A stretch of 64,000 nucleotides of DNA, taken from the NCBI RefSeq assembly GCF_034661295.1, contig NZ_CP141062.1, positions 2,480,001 to 2,544,000 on the forward strand, written 5' to 3'. Position 1 is the stretch's first letter. Each line of letters begins with the position of its first letter. A program made the position numbers and the translations under genes. Origin of the DNA: Faecalibacter sp. LW9. GTDB taxonomy: Bacteria; Bacteroidota; Bacteroidia; Flavobacteriales; Weeksellaceae. This document shows, piece after piece, positions 7,187-18,916 of the stretch. The notes beneath the pieces were generated by a model, which saw only the letters and a program-made list of their open reading frames with translations, was not told the DNA's origin and did no database searches.

Positions 7187-10100
7187 ATGAAGAGATACTT
7201 TGTATTAGCACTTACACTGTTAAATTATGGTCATTTATTTTCTCAAAGTTATAAAATTAATTGGGAAAAAAATCAAGAATACTCATTAACGAATGGACAA
7301 AAAATTGAAGTTCCATATTTTAATAATTCAGCGCATTATGCTTTAAATGAGTATTATATGCCGAATTATACCATTGTTTTTAATGAAGCGTATAATCAAG
7401 TCTCAATTGAGAATGTGCAAACTTCTCCATTATCGGCTCAAGAATTAATCACTTTTAGAGGGTATGAATTAGTGAGCGAAAAAATTAATTTTTCAAGTTC
7501 CATTTTTTTTGAAAAAAATCTTAAAAAAACATTAATAAATGTTTTTCCATTTGTAAAAAAAGGGGGAGTTATCCATCGAATAGATGCTTTTTCAGTCGTT
7601 AAAAACAATATAGATTTAAGATCAAGTCAAAATCGTCAAATTTTTGATGATTCACGTCAAAGTGTTTTAGCGAATGGAAACTGGTATAAAATTAAGGTTG
7701 ATAAATCAGGTGTCTTTAAATTGGACAAACGCTTTTTTACGACCCATGGAATTCCAACAACAGGATATCATTTATCGACATTAAAGATATATGGTAATGG
7801 AAATGGTCGTTTGCATGAAAATTTAACCGAGTTTAGATATGGTGCTTTGCAAGAAACTCCTATCGAATTTGTAGGAAGTGAAGATAATTCATTTGATGAA
7901 GGAGATTATATTGCATTTTATGCAAAAGGCCCTCATCAATGGTATAGACAAGCCAATTCAACTTTAGCGGATGTATTTTTACGTTTTAATACGTATGATG
8001 ACTATTCTTATTATTATATCACATTTGATGGGAATGCGGGAAAACGTATTGCCGAAAGTACAACATCAGGAGATGTAAGACGTAGCTTTTCTACATTTGA
8101 TGCTTATCAATTTCACCAAAAAGACTCTTTAAATATCAATCAAGTGGGGCGTCAATGGGTTGGTGAAATGCTGAATGGAAGTAATTCTTTTCGTAAGAAC
8201 TTTAAAGCCAATCAAGCGGTTGTAAATGAAGAGGCTTTTTTAAATTATTCCATCGTTGGTAAGAATGCTCAAAATACAGTGGCTAATATTACCATTAATG
8301 GTGCAAATCCAAATTCGATAAATTTCTCTACTGGTACATTCAATCGTCGAATAGGGCAAATTCAATTTCCTGTAAATGGTAATGAATTTAACGTTGATGT
8401 CTCATATACCAATTCATCAAATCCTGCGGGATTAGCGTTTATTGATTATTTTGAATTAAAATATAAAGATCAACTTCACTATTTGAATCAACAATTTGAA
8501 TTTCGACAATTGATGAATCTAAATGATGGTGCGGTATACGGATTTAATTTTACGAATGATTCAGGTGTAAAAGTGTGGGATGTCTCTGATATTTCTTCGA
8601 TCAACGCATTATCAAAAACTCAAAACACCTATAAATATCAATCCAACGCTACAAACTTTTTCAATGAATTTGTGGCTTTTAAACCAGAGCATCTTTATGC
8701 TGATGTGGCTTATGTGGGGCGTGTAAATAATCAGAATATAAGAAATTTAGAAAATGTTACTTTAGCCATCATTACACATCCGAGTTTAAAGGAACAAGCA
8801 TTACGTTTGGCTCGATTTAGAGAAGAATATAATGGTATTAAAGCAGCAGTTGTAACAACTGATGAAGTGTATAATGATTTTTCGTCGGGAAGTAAAGATC
8901 CTATTGCGATTCGTGATTTTCTCAAACATTTAAAGGATAACGGAAATCCTTTAGAATATGCGATTTTATTCGGGGCAACGACGTATGATCCGAAAGACCG
9001 TGTACAAGGGAATATTAATTTAATTCCATCCTTTTACAATTTAAATTCAGAATCTTTAGAAAATTCAAGTACTTCGGATGATTATTTCACGATGATAGGT
9101 GACGGAGTAGTTTTTGCGGGGAATGCCGGTAATGGAAGCTATGATTACAATGCCAATAATTTGCAACTAGCTATTGGTCGTATCCCTTCCACAAATCTTT
9201 CGGAAGCTAAAACCATGGTGGATAAAATTATTTCCTATTATCAAAAGATTCCTAATAAAGGAAATTCTTATGGTGATTGGCGTACTAAAATTGTTGCCAT
9301 TTCAGATGATCCAGAATATGCATCCATAGAAATTAATACACCAAAGTTTGATCGCGACATTAATACTGTTTTTGATCAAGAACGAAATAAGTTTTATGCA
9401 GTTAATAAGTTATTTATTGATGCCTATCAACCAGAACAAACTTCAGCTGGTCTACGTTATCCCATCATTAATCAAACGATAACCAATAACCTGGAGTTAG
9501 GGACTAATTTTATGATGTATTACGGTCACGGAGGTCCACGGTCTTGGGCGCAGGAACGTATTATTACTGGAGAAGAATTGGCCAATCTGACGAATTTTAC
9601 GAATACCTATTCTCGTGTACCTATTGTAGCAACCATAACTTGTGATTTTACGGTTTGGGATTTGCCTCAATATGATTCCGCAGGAGAAATGATGTTAAAA
9701 AATGCCAATGGTGGAGCATTATCTATGCTAACAACGAATCGTCCCATTGGAACCATTTATGGATCAGCATTCAATTCTTATTTATTGAATGAATTATTTC
9801 GTGAAAATAATCACCAAAATATTTCAACCGGTAAAGCATTAATGGAGGCGAAGAAAAATTATAATGTGACATCGTTAGATCACAGTAAGGTCAATTTATT
9901 AGGAGATCCAATGGTTGCCGTTTCGCGTCCAAAACAAGATGTTCAGATTACTCGATTCAAAGTCAATGGTGAAGAAGTTGATTTCAATTCTCATCAAATT
10001 AAAGCGTTAGATTTTATCGAAATTGAGGGTGAAGTTTTAAAACCAAATGCTCAATTGGATGAAACTTTTACAGGAAATATTCAAAATATTTTATACGAAA

Positions 10101-11083
10101 AGCCTGTTACAAAACCTCTACGCAATAACAAAGGTTTCGCGAATTTTACACCTTATTCTTTTACGGAAGAATTTAAAACCATATACAAAGGGACATCTAA
10201 AGTAACCGATGGGAAGTTTACCATTAAATATTATGTACCGAAAGATATCAATTATGAATTAGGTGATCGTAAATTGGTGCTTTATGCTTATAGTGAACAA
10301 TCCGATGCTGTGATGCATACCAAAGTTAAAGTAGGTGGCTTGAATGAAAATGGTTTGAATGATAATGAGGTACCGCAAGGTAAACTTTACATGAACAATC
10401 TAAATTTTGCTAATGGTGGTATTACAGATCGTGATCCATATTTGATTGGGTGTTTAACAGATAATACAGGAATTAATGCTACTGGAGCTAGTATTGGGCA
10501 TGATATCGTAGCGACATTGGATGGTAAAATTCAGGAAGCTTATGTGTTGAATGAATATTTTGAGTCAGGTGACAGTAATCCATGTGTCAATAAATATTAC
10601 GACGATTACCAAAAAGGCCAAGTAATTTATCAATTAAAAAACCTTGAATTAGGTCAGCATCAAATAGAGATGAAATTCTGGGATATTAATAATAATTCGA
10701 ATACCGCAACATTAGATTTTGTAGTTCTAGAAAATGGATCGAATGAGATACGTATTGATAAATTATTAAATTGGCCAAATCCATTTACACACAATACGTT
10801 CTTCCATTTTGAGCATAATTGTGATACTGAATTGGATGTCATGGTTCAAATTTTTACCGTATCGGGTCGATTGGTTAAAACAATACGTCAAACGGTTTCA
10901 GCAGAACCATTTCGTGAAGGTTACCGAACAGGTAAATATGCCATAGAATGGGATGGTTTAGACGATTTTGGAGACAAAATTGGAAAAGGAACTTATTTGT
11001 ATAAAGTGAATGTAAAAGGAGTGAACTCAGAATTATGTAAAGGCAATGCGACAGCTATTGAACGCCTTGTGATTTTAAAATAA
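7187..11083 (+). CDS. porU: Type IX secretion system sortase PorU
   Basis: A 1298-residue cell-surface cysteine protease that removes C-terminal sorting domains from T9SS cargo and attaches the cargo to the surface. The chosen ATG at 7187 starts a clean signal peptide (MKRYFVLALTLLNYGHLFSQ); the frame itself is open from 7163. The gingipain-type peptidase C25 domain occupies roughly residues 530-900: its histidine is in YYGHGGPRSW (about H781) and its nucleophile in TITCDFTVWD (about C819). The C-terminus carries an Ig-like FlgD-type domain with NWPNPF and the G-K-G-T-Y-L-Y-K-V motif. It is followed by porV, its known partner, and faces gldJ divergently. Length agrees with flavobacterial PorU (about 1280 aa). 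Confidence 0.95.
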   Translation: MKRYFVLALTLLNYGHLFSQSYKINWEKNQEYSLTNGQKIEVPYFNNSAHYALNEYYMPNYTIVFNEAYNQVSIENVQTSPLSAQELITFRGYELVSEKINFSSSIFFEKNLKKTLINVFPFVKKGGVIHRIDAFSVVKNNIDLRSSQNRQIFDDSRQSVLANGNWYKIKVDKSGVFKLDKRFFTTHGIPTTGYHLSTLKIYGNGNGRLHENLTEFRYGALQETPIEFVGSEDNSFDEGDYIAFYAKGPHQWYRQANSTLADVFLRFNTYDDYSYYYITFDGNAGKRIAESTTSGDVRRSFSTFDAYQFHQKDSLNINQVGRQWVGEMLNGSNSFRKNFKANQAVVNEEAFLNYSIVGKNAQNTVANITINGANPNSINFSTGTFNRRIGQIQFPVNGNEFNVDVSYTNSSNPAGLAFIDYFELKYKDQLHYLNQQFEFRQLMNLNDGAVYGFNFTNDSGVKVWDVSDISSINALSKTQNTYKYQSNATNFFNEFVAFKPEHLYADVAYVGRVNNQNIRNLENVTLAIITHPSLKEQALRLARFREEYNGIKAAVVTTDEVYNDFSSGSKDPIAIRDFLKHLKDNGNPLEYAILFGATTYDPKDRVQGNINLIPSFYNLNSESLENSSTSDDYFTMIGDGVVFAGNAGNGSYDYNANNLQLAIGRIPSTNLSEAKTMVDKIISYYQKIPNKGNSYGDWRTKIVAISDDPEYASIEINTPKFDRDINTVFDQERNKFYAVNKLFIDAYQPEQTSAGLRYPIINQTITNNLELGTNFMMYYGHGGPRSWAQERIITGEELANLTNFTNTYSRVPIVATITCDFTVWDLPQYDSAGEMMLKNANGGALSMLTTNRPIGTIYGSAFNSYLLNELFRENNHQNISTGKALMEAKKNYNVTSLDHSKVNLLGDPMVAVSRPKQDVQITRFKVNGEEVDFNSHQIKALDFIEIEGEVLKPNAQLDETFTGNIQNILYEKPVTKPLRNNKGFANFTPYSFTEEFKTIYKGTSKVTDGKFTIKYYVPKDINYELGDRKLVLYAYSEQSDAVMHTKVKVGGLNENGLNDNEVPQGKLYMNNLNFANGGITDRDPYLIGCLTDNTGINATGASIGHDIVATLDGKIQEAYVLNEYFESGDSNPCVNKYYDDYQKGQVIYQLKNLELGQHQIEMKFWDINNNSNTATLDFVVLENGSNEIRIDKLLNWPNPFTHNTFFHFEHNCDTELDVMVQIFTVSGRLVKTIRQTVSAEPFREGYRTGKYAIEWDGLDDFGDKIGKGTYLYKVNVKGVNSELCKGNATAIERLVILK

Positions 11084-11289
11084 ATGATTTTATGATGGTT
11101 AACAATAATAAAAATAAAATCACGTTACAAATATGATGTACAGATGTACTCATAACCAATGAAATACTAACCTAAATTATAGTTTTGTTAAAAAAGTTTG
11201 TTAACTTAACGAAACAATATTACAAAAGGAGTGTATATTTACAGACTTTTTTGACTTAAAAACTATAAAAAACTATACATAAGATACGA

Positions 11290-12471
11290 ATGAAAAAGAT
11301 TACAAGTAGCTTAATGGTGTTAATGTCTGTGGCGTTATTTGCTCAGGAAATCCCAAATGAACCGAATCCAATTTTAACAGGTGCACCGTTCTTAAGAATT
11401 TCACCAGACGCCCGTGCAGGATCTTTAGGAGATCAAGGGGTTGCAACATCAGCGGATAATTTTTCACAATACTGGAATGCGGCTAAATATGCATTTAGTA
11501 AAGATTATTCAGGTGTGGCATTTACATATACACCTTATATGAGTTCATTAACAAGTGATGTATTTTTGTTAAATGCGAACTATTTTACTTTCTTAGGTAC
11601 AGAAGAACGCAGTACTTTAGGAGCTAGTATTTACTATTTTAATATGGGTGAAATCGAATTAAATAGTTTAAATGCTGCAACTGGACAAATTGTTAATGAA
11701 GGTTTAGCTAAGCCAAATGAATTTTCGATCGACTTATCGTATGGTTTAAAGTTAACTGATAATTATTCGATGGCCGTTACGGGTCGTTTTATTCGTTCGG
11801 ATTTATTCAATGGTTTAAATGATGCGACTGTTCAACCTGCGAACACTTTTGCAGTGGACGTTGCAGGTTTCTACCAGTCTGAAACAATGAGTACGAATAA
11901 TTTTGATGGTAAATTCCGTGCAGGTTTCCAAGTTTCTAACATTGGACCTAAATTGGATTATTCAAATCAAGAAGATAATTCATCATATTTACCAACAAAC
12001 TTACGAATTGGAGCAGGATATGATTTTAAATTCGATGATTACAATAAAGTAGCAATTTCTACAGAGTTTTCAAAATTATTAGTTCCAACACCTCAATATG
12101 AATTTGATGAAGAAGGTAATGTACGTTACCGTTACATCCCAAATAAAGGACCTATTGATGGAATTTTTAGTTCATTTGGAGACGCTCCAGGTGGAGGGAA
12201 AGAAGAGTTAAAAGAAATTACTTATTCTATCGGAGCTGAATATTCATATAATGAAGCATTATTTATCCGTGCAGGTTATTTCCACGAAAACCAAATGAAA
12301 GGTGATCGTCAACATTTAACGTTAGGAGCTGGATTGAAATATAATTCATTTGGAATCGATTTCTCGTATTTAATTCCAACATCTAAAACGAATAATGCAT
12401 TAGAAAATACATTACGTTTTGGAGTATCTTGGAACTTTGGTGGAGAAACACAAAATTCATACGATTACTAA
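11290..12471 (+). CDS. porV: Type IX secretion outer membrane protein PorV
   Basis: A 393-residue outer membrane beta-barrel of the FadL-like PorV/LptO family. PorV carries secreted substrates from the translocon to the PorU sortase. Evidence is a signal peptide (MKKITSSLMVLMSVALFAQE), the N-terminal family signature FLRISPDARAGSLGDQGVATSAD followed by QYWNAAKYAF (conserved parts: SPDARAG and WNPAK-like), alternating aromatic beta-strands, and a final strand LRFGVSWNFG. It lies 206 bases downstream of porU. That gap is AT-rich without a clear terminator, so it could have its own promoter (TATATTTA just upstream of the start region) or be co-transcribed. Confidence 0.95.
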   Translation: MKKITSSLMVLMSVALFAQEIPNEPNPILTGAPFLRISPDARAGSLGDQGVATSADNFSQYWNAAKYAFSKDYSGVAFTYTPYMSSLTSDVFLLNANYFTFLGTEERSTLGASIYYFNMGEIELNSLNAATGQIVNEGLAKPNEFSIDLSYGLKLTDNYSMAVTGRFIRSDLFNGLNDATVQPANTFAVDVAGFYQSETMSTNNFDGKFRAGFQVSNIGPKLDYSNQEDNSSYLPTNLRIGAGYDFKFDDYNKVAISTEFSKLLVPTPQYEFDEEGNVRYRYIPNKGPIDGIFSSFGDAPGGGKEELKEITYSIGAEYSYNEALFIRAGYFHENQMKGDRQHLTLGAGLKYNSFGIDFSYLIPTSKTNNALENTLRFGVSWNFGGETQNSYDY

Positions 12472-12491
12472 AATTATAAATTAAGAGATCT

Positions 12492-12522
12492 AAAAAGTCA
12501 ACTATACGGTTGGCTTTTTTTT
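12492..12522 (+). terminator. Intrinsic terminator after porV
   Basis: The stem AAAAGTCAAC / GGTTGGCTTTT (G-T pairs) is followed by a run of eight T. Confidence 0.7.
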
Positions 12523-12581
12523 ATTAACTTACATCAAGCATTATTGCATCATATAACCTTAATTTCGTAAAAAATACGATT

Positions 12582-13466
12582 ATGTCAAACGTAGGATTAA
12601 TTATAGAAGAAAGAGCAGCCGACTTAGGTAATTTTTTAGTGGGTCGCCTTTTGCCATTTAAACAAAAAAGAGCAGTTGGACCGTTTGTCTTTATTGATCA
12701 TATGGGACCAGCTCATTTGAAAGATTATCAGAATTTAGATGTAGGCTCTCATCCGCATATTGGTTTATCCACATTAACCTATTTATTTGAAGGTTCTATA
12801 CAACACAAGGATAGTTTAGGGAATAATTTAGAGATTAAACCTGGAGCTGTCAATTGGATGACCGGTGGTCGTGGAGTTGTTCATTCTGAGCGTACCCCTG
12901 AATATTTACGTGCGACCGATAAATCTCTCCATGGTTTACAAATTTGGATAGCATTACCAAAACATTTGGAGGAAATTGAACCTAATTTTACGCATATCGA
13001 AGCAGACGAATTACCAACGTGGTCTGAAGATGGAGTTGATTTTAAATTAATTGCAGGTGAGTATAAGGGATTTAAATCTCCAGTTCCAGTGTATTCTCCA
13101 TTGTATTACATTGAAATTAAAACTACAAAAGATGTGAAGTTAAATTTGGGAGATGGATTATATGGAGAATCAGCACTTTATATCTTAGAAGGTGAAGTAA
13201 AAGATGAAGGTGAAATATATGGACCAAAGCAACTTTTAGTTGCAAAAAATCCATCATTATGTACTTTAGAAATAAAAGCCCATTCAACTTTATACCTCTT
13301 TGGAGGTGATGCTTTTCCAGAAGAACGGTTTATTTATTGGAATTTTGTAAGTTCTTTGAAAGAACGTATTGAACAAGCCAAAGAAGATTGGATCAATCAT
13401 CGTTTTCCAAGTGTTCCAGGAGATGACGATCATGTTCCTATGCCTGATTATACTAAAAAGAAATAA
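12582..13466 (+). CDS. Pirin family protein
   Basis: A 294-residue bicupin. The N-terminal cupin shows the metal-site histidines and glutamate of pirins: HPHIGLSTLTY, the strand GSIQHKDSLG, and GGRGVVHSE. Pirins bind iron; bacterial members such as YhhW have quercetinase activity, others act as regulators, so the role here is open. The conserved FGGDAFPE segment near the C-terminus and the overall length are typical. An OsmC-family gene follows after three bases, so the pair is very likely one transcript, which fits a redox or electrophile-stress theme. Confidence 0.88.
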   Translation: MSNVGLIIEERAADLGNFLVGRLLPFKQKRAVGPFVFIDHMGPAHLKDYQNLDVGSHPHIGLSTLTYLFEGSIQHKDSLGNNLEIKPGAVNWMTGGRGVVHSERTPEYLRATDKSLHGLQIWIALPKHLEEIEPNFTHIEADELPTWSEDGVDFKLIAGEYKGFKSPVPVYSPLYYIEIKTTKDVKLNLGDGLYGESALYILEGEVKDEGEIYGPKQLLVAKNPSLCTLEIKAHSTLYLFGGDAFPEERFIYWNFVSSLKERIEQAKEDWINHRFPSVPGDDDHVPMPDYTKKK

Positions 13467-13469
13467 CAA

Positions 13470-13865
13470 ATGTCAGTAAACATTAAAGGAGTTTCATCCG
13501 ATGAAGCTTTTATTACACAATTAGAAACAAGAGGTTTATCTTTAATTGTAGATGAACCTATCGATAAAGGAGGAAAAGATACTGCTATGACTCCAATGGA
13601 ATTGATTGGGGCAGCCTTATCATCTTGTACGATTATTACATTACAAATGTATTTTAACCATAAAGGTTGGTCCTATCAATCCGTTGAGGTGGATGTTGAT
13701 TTTGATTATACCACATTACCTACCACCTTTCAACGGGTTGTACGGGTAAAAGGGGAGTTTGATGAAAAACAACGTGGTCGAATCGATAAAATTGCCAATG
13801 CTTGTCCAGTTCATAAATTATTAGAAAAAGGCCACACGATTGAAACAATAGTTCAAGTGGTTTAA
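13470..13865 (+). CDS. OsmC family peroxiredoxin-like protein
   Basis: A 131-residue OsmC/YhfA-type protein. The two redox cysteines of the family are both present, in ALSSCTIITL and in ANACPVHKLLEKG, together with the TPMELIGAALSSC signature. OsmC proteins reduce organic hydroperoxides using these cysteines. The gene starts three bases after the pirin stop. A poly-A/poly-T flanked hairpin ends the operon. Confidence 0.9.
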   Translation: MSVNIKGVSSDEAFITQLETRGLSLIVDEPIDKGGKDTAMTPMELIGAALSSCTIITLQMYFNHKGWSYQSVEVDVDFDYTTLPTTFQRVVRVKGEFDEKQRGRIDKIANACPVHKLLEKGHTIETIVQVV

Positions 13866-13870
13866 AAAAG

Positions 13871-13918
13871 AAAAATAAGAGAAAAAAAAAGAAAAATTTT
13901 TTTCTCTTATTTTTTTTA
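13871..13918. terminator. Long A/T-flanked terminator after OsmC gene
   Basis: An inverted repeat of AAAAATAAGAGAAAAA with its complement is followed by a run of eight T. The unusually A-rich stem could act in both directions. Confidence 0.65.
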
Positions 13919-14043
13919 AGGAAGTGCTTTAGATACTGTGTTGATAGATAAGTTTTAAGCTATTGTCAATATTAGATTGAAGATAAAATTTATCATTCAA
14001 TAAAAAGTTAAGATGACCAATGTATTCTTTTGTTTGGCTATAA

Positions 14044-15126
14044 ATGCCTAAATTGCGTAGAATTAAGAAAATTGAGAAAGTGACGCATCAACAAAGAACA
14101 AGTATTATTCGTAAAGAGATCTCTCAATCCTATAAAGATCTTAAAGCTAAATACCCTATTCTGAAGCATCAAAATGCTATTGGTTTTGCCATATTTGCCT
14201 TCGCAGTAATCGTAAGTTTACTGATGGGCTATCTGTGGTATCAAGGGATGGTTTCGGCTTGGGTTTTAATTCCTGTCAATGCCTTTTTATTTGGTCTATT
14301 GCACGAATTAGAACACGATTTAATTCACTATATGTACTTTAAAAGCAATAAAGCAGTACATAATTTTATGCTGGGATGGATTTGGATTTTACGTCCATTA
14401 ACTTTAAATCCTTGGTTTCGTCGAACGTTACATTTCCATCATCATCGTTTCTCTGGAACATTACATGATGTTGAAGAGAGAGGAGTAACGAATGGAGAAA
14501 AATGGTCGATTAAACGTTTATTATTCTTACCTGATTTAGTCGTAGGGAATTTATTACGTGTTGTAGGGCTTTTTGGGGATATTAAAAGAGAAGTTGAAAA
14601 TGGTAATCTTAAATTTGAGGTTGCAAATAAATTGAAATTATACGGTGTTTTCGGCTTAATTCCATTGACTATTATTGCACACGTTTTATTATACATTTAT
14701 TCAGCCGATGCTGTAGTGAATTTCATTAATGGAATTTTCGATACAAATTTTGTATTACCAACTTGGATTGATAGCGTTTTGCAATGGAGTAATCCAATTA
14801 TTTATATTGTTTTATTACCAAACTTATTGCGTCAATTTTCATTACACTTTATTACATCAAACTTACATTACTTTGGAGATGTAGAGAAAGGTAATGTAAC
14901 TGAGCAAACACAGGTTCTTACAGTTTGGTGGACATTCCCTTTCCAAATCTTTTGTTTTTTCTTTGGATGGACGCATGCGATTCACCATTTTGTGGTTAAT
15001 GAAACGTTTTATGTTCGTCATATAGCACGTAAAAAGGCACATGAAGTAATGAAAGCCAATGGTGTTCGATTTAATGATTTAGGAACTTTCCGTAGAGCCA
15101 ATCGTTATCACGAAACTTCAAAATAA
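14044..15126 (+). CDS. Membrane fatty acid desaturase family protein
   Basis: A 360-residue integral membrane di-iron enzyme. The three histidine boxes are clear: HELEHDLIH, HFHHHRFSGTLHD and HAIHHFV, with hydrophobic stretches around residues 45-85, 200-220 and 255-310. Such proteins insert double bonds in acyl chains or hydroxylate lipids; the substrate is unknown. The N-terminus is basic and soluble. It stands alone between two terminators. The nearest preceding intergenic stretch (13919-14043) shows nothing beyond AT-rich sequence. Confidence 0.85.
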   Translation: MPKLRRIKKIEKVTHQQRTSIIRKEISQSYKDLKAKYPILKHQNAIGFAIFAFAVIVSLLMGYLWYQGMVSAWVLIPVNAFLFGLLHELEHDLIHYMYFKSNKAVHNFMLGWIWILRPLTLNPWFRRTLHFHHHRFSGTLHDVEERGVTNGEKWSIKRLLFLPDLVVGNLLRVVGLFGDIKREVENGNLKFEVANKLKLYGVFGLIPLTIIAHVLLYIYSADAVVNFINGIFDTNFVLPTWIDSVLQWSNPIIYIVLLPNLLRQFSLHFITSNLHYFGDVEKGNVTEQTQVLTVWWTFPFQIFCFFFGWTHAIHHFVVNETFYVRHIARKKAHEVMKANGVRFNDLGTFRRANRYHETSK

Positions 15127-15144
15127 AATAGAATAAAAATATTT

Positions 15145-15173
15145 AAAAGCGACCCGTTGAGGTCGCTTTTTTT
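15145..15173 (+). terminator. Terminator with GCGACC stem (copy 1)
   Basis: The stem AAAAGCGACC / GGTCGCTTTT with T7 tail follows the desaturase. The same stem recurs at 16218-16243 and 34952-34983. Confidence 0.85.
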
Positions 15174-15208
15174 ATGCAATAGATTTATATTTCAAACGTT
15201 TGTATTTT

Positions 15209-15404
15209 ATGTTTAAAAGTTATCCCTTTACAAAGCTATTTCTTGTATCGATTCTCTGCATGGTTCTGGGATGGATCTTGAATGCAATGATGTGGACAGG
15301 TTATTTTCCACATCGTTTTTTTTGATAAGACGATCTTTATTGGCTTCGGTTTGATGGTTGTCAGTTTGATCTTCGGTTCGATTAAAATAATACGAAATTT
15401 CTAA
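15209..15404 (+). pseudogene. Small two-helix membrane protein, frameshifted in a T8 run
   Basis: Reading from ATG at 15209 gives MFKSYPFTKLFLVSILCMV and a hydrophobic helix up to PHRFF, then TGA after a run of eight T (15316-15323). Dropping one T restores a frame that continues through a second hydrophobic helix (IFIGFGLMVVSLIFG) to TAA at 15402. The restored product is about 64 residues with two membrane helices. It is unrecognised. The break sits exactly in a homopolymer, so sequencing error or phase variation are alternatives to decay. Confidence 0.55.
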
Positions 15405-15542
15405 ATTCTTTAAATTCCTCTTAGGGTGTTCAATTGTTTTATTTCTCCTTATTCAATTTCAACGTTTTTTTGATTTAGACTTTATTTCTATTCTATTTTA
15501 TTCTATAGCATCGAGATTTTAATCTTAATTGTCGCTCTAATC

Positions 15543-16019
15543 ATGACACTTATTGGAATATATAAATGGATGAATCATCCGAAGCGGTCGCATAAAATTG
15601 TTTTATGGATAAGTAGTATTTTATTAGGACTAATCATTTACAAACCTTTTGGTTTAATCACAGATAAAATGCTCTATGGAGATCATGTATTGTTTGCATT
15701 TAATAAGGGTGTAGCAAATTGTTCTTCATCATTTTCATTTAAAAAGAATGGAATTTATATTCAAGAATCTTTTTGTTTTGGATCAGAAAGAAAAGTGGGG
15801 AAATACACGATAAAAAATGATACAATTAATTTGGATACAACTAAAATCAAGCAATTTAAATATGGTGTAATTAATCGTAAAGATTCTATTTTAGAAATGT
15901 ATTTGACTCATCCAAAAACAGCAAATGATTTTGAGAATTTAGGATGGGGTAGTATTCAAATTCAAAAGAAAATACAACAATCAATCTCTACTAAATATAA
16001 ATTAAATCAATTAAACTAA
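15543..16019 (+). CDS. Hypothetical membrane-anchored protein
   Basis: A 158-residue unrecognised protein. Residues about 18-38 form one hydrophobic helix; the rest is a polar, probably extracytoplasmic domain with FKKNGIYIQES, GKYTIKNDTINLD and a basic C-terminus, a pattern seen in small flavobacterial lipocalin-like or beta-rich hypothetical proteins. The frame upstream of the ATG is open for another 23 codons back to 15474 but holds no ATG, and begins after a TGA in a T7 run, so the N-terminus may have been longer. No operon partner is evident. Confidence 0.45.
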   Translation: MTLIGIYKWMNHPKRSHKIVLWISSILLGLIIYKPFGLITDKMLYGDHVLFAFNKGVANCSSSFSFKKNGIYIQESFCFGSERKVGKYTIKNDTINLDTTKIKQFKYGVINRKDSILEMYLTHPKTANDFENLGWGSIQIQKKIQQSISTKYKLNQLN

Positions 16020-16152
16020 TACTTTAATTTAATTGATTTAAAATATTAATAATAAATTAATTGTGTAATTATTATTTAATGAGAAACTGAAACAAGTACA
16101 GCTTGACAAGCTTTAATATATATTATTATCTAAATCATTAATTAAATTATAG

Positions 16153-16206
16153 TTGTCATCCTAAACTTGTTTAGCTTCGCTGCTACTTCGTGGTAAGGAT
16201 CTTAAG
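16153..16206. repeat. Degenerate intergenic repeat of the GTCATCCTGAAC type
   Basis: The stretch beginning TGTCATCCTAAACTTG and ending GGTAAGGATCTT resembles a widespread intergenic repeat of many bacterial genomes in which GTCATCCTGAAC and GTTCAGGATC arms flank a variable centre. Here the arms are imperfect. A related degenerate stretch lies at 23050-23112. Confidence 0.4.
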
Positions 16207-16217
16207 CATTATAAAAC

Positions 16218-16243
16218 AAAAGCGACCTCATTGGGTCGCTTTT
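16218..16243. terminator. Terminator with GCGACC stem (copy 2)
   Basis: The stem AAAAGCGACC / GGTCGCTTTT with loop TCATTG lies just downstream of the minus-strand gene ending at 16249 and could serve both directions. Confidence 0.75.
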
Positions 16244-16248
16244 CTATT

Positions 16249-16802
16249 TTAATAATCTTCTAGTTTTTCAAATCGAACGGTATCGTTATTTTTTTTAAAT
16301 ACAAAAGAAGATGTTCGTATCGTATATTCATCAATTGGTTGGTAAGTTTCGACCACATATTGATCTTTATGTCTAAAACTTCTGATGATTTTACCAGAAA
16401 GTCGTCTTTCCATTTCTTTTCTTAAGTTTAACATGGTCGGAGAAATCAAATAATCTGGTCGATTTTCAATTCGTTTAATGATTTGATTGATTTCAACAGA
16501 GTCTAAAATAAATATTCCATTTTGTTCAACTGATTTGAAGCCAGAAATCTCATTTTCCAATACTCGAATTGGACCTTTGATTTGGAGATTCGCTTCATTA
16601 AAATCAACCAATGCATCTTCTTTGCTGTACATTTGACCTCGATAGGACAAATTTAGCAAAGGAATTGATACGATTAAGAAAACTGCTAAGCTAATTCCAA
16701 CCGCAGCTTTTGGATAACCCGCCATTCGAATCCCAAAATAGATGAATGGGACTAATAATAGTATAATGATTCCCAAAAGAATCACTGCAAATCCAGCACC
16801 CA

Positions 16803-16803
<1 letters not shown>
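16249..16803 (-). CDS. Hypothetical membrane protein coupled to ligA
   Basis: A 184-residue protein with two N-terminal membrane helices (about residues 3-25 and 33-52) and a soluble C-terminal domain of alternating charged helices and strands (RIENRPDYLISPTMLNLRKEME, shortened core RPDYLISP). I do not recognise the family, though the two-helix plus soluble layout resembles DUF1499-like proteins. Its ATG overlaps the ligA stop by one base (TAATG), so it is translationally coupled to ligA. Confidence 0.6.
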
Positions 16804-18851
<2,048 letters not shown>

Positions 18852-18916
18852 TTAATTAATTTCCAACCATTATAATTTAGGAATGTTATTTGTGAAATAA
18901 TCATTAAATAGATGTT

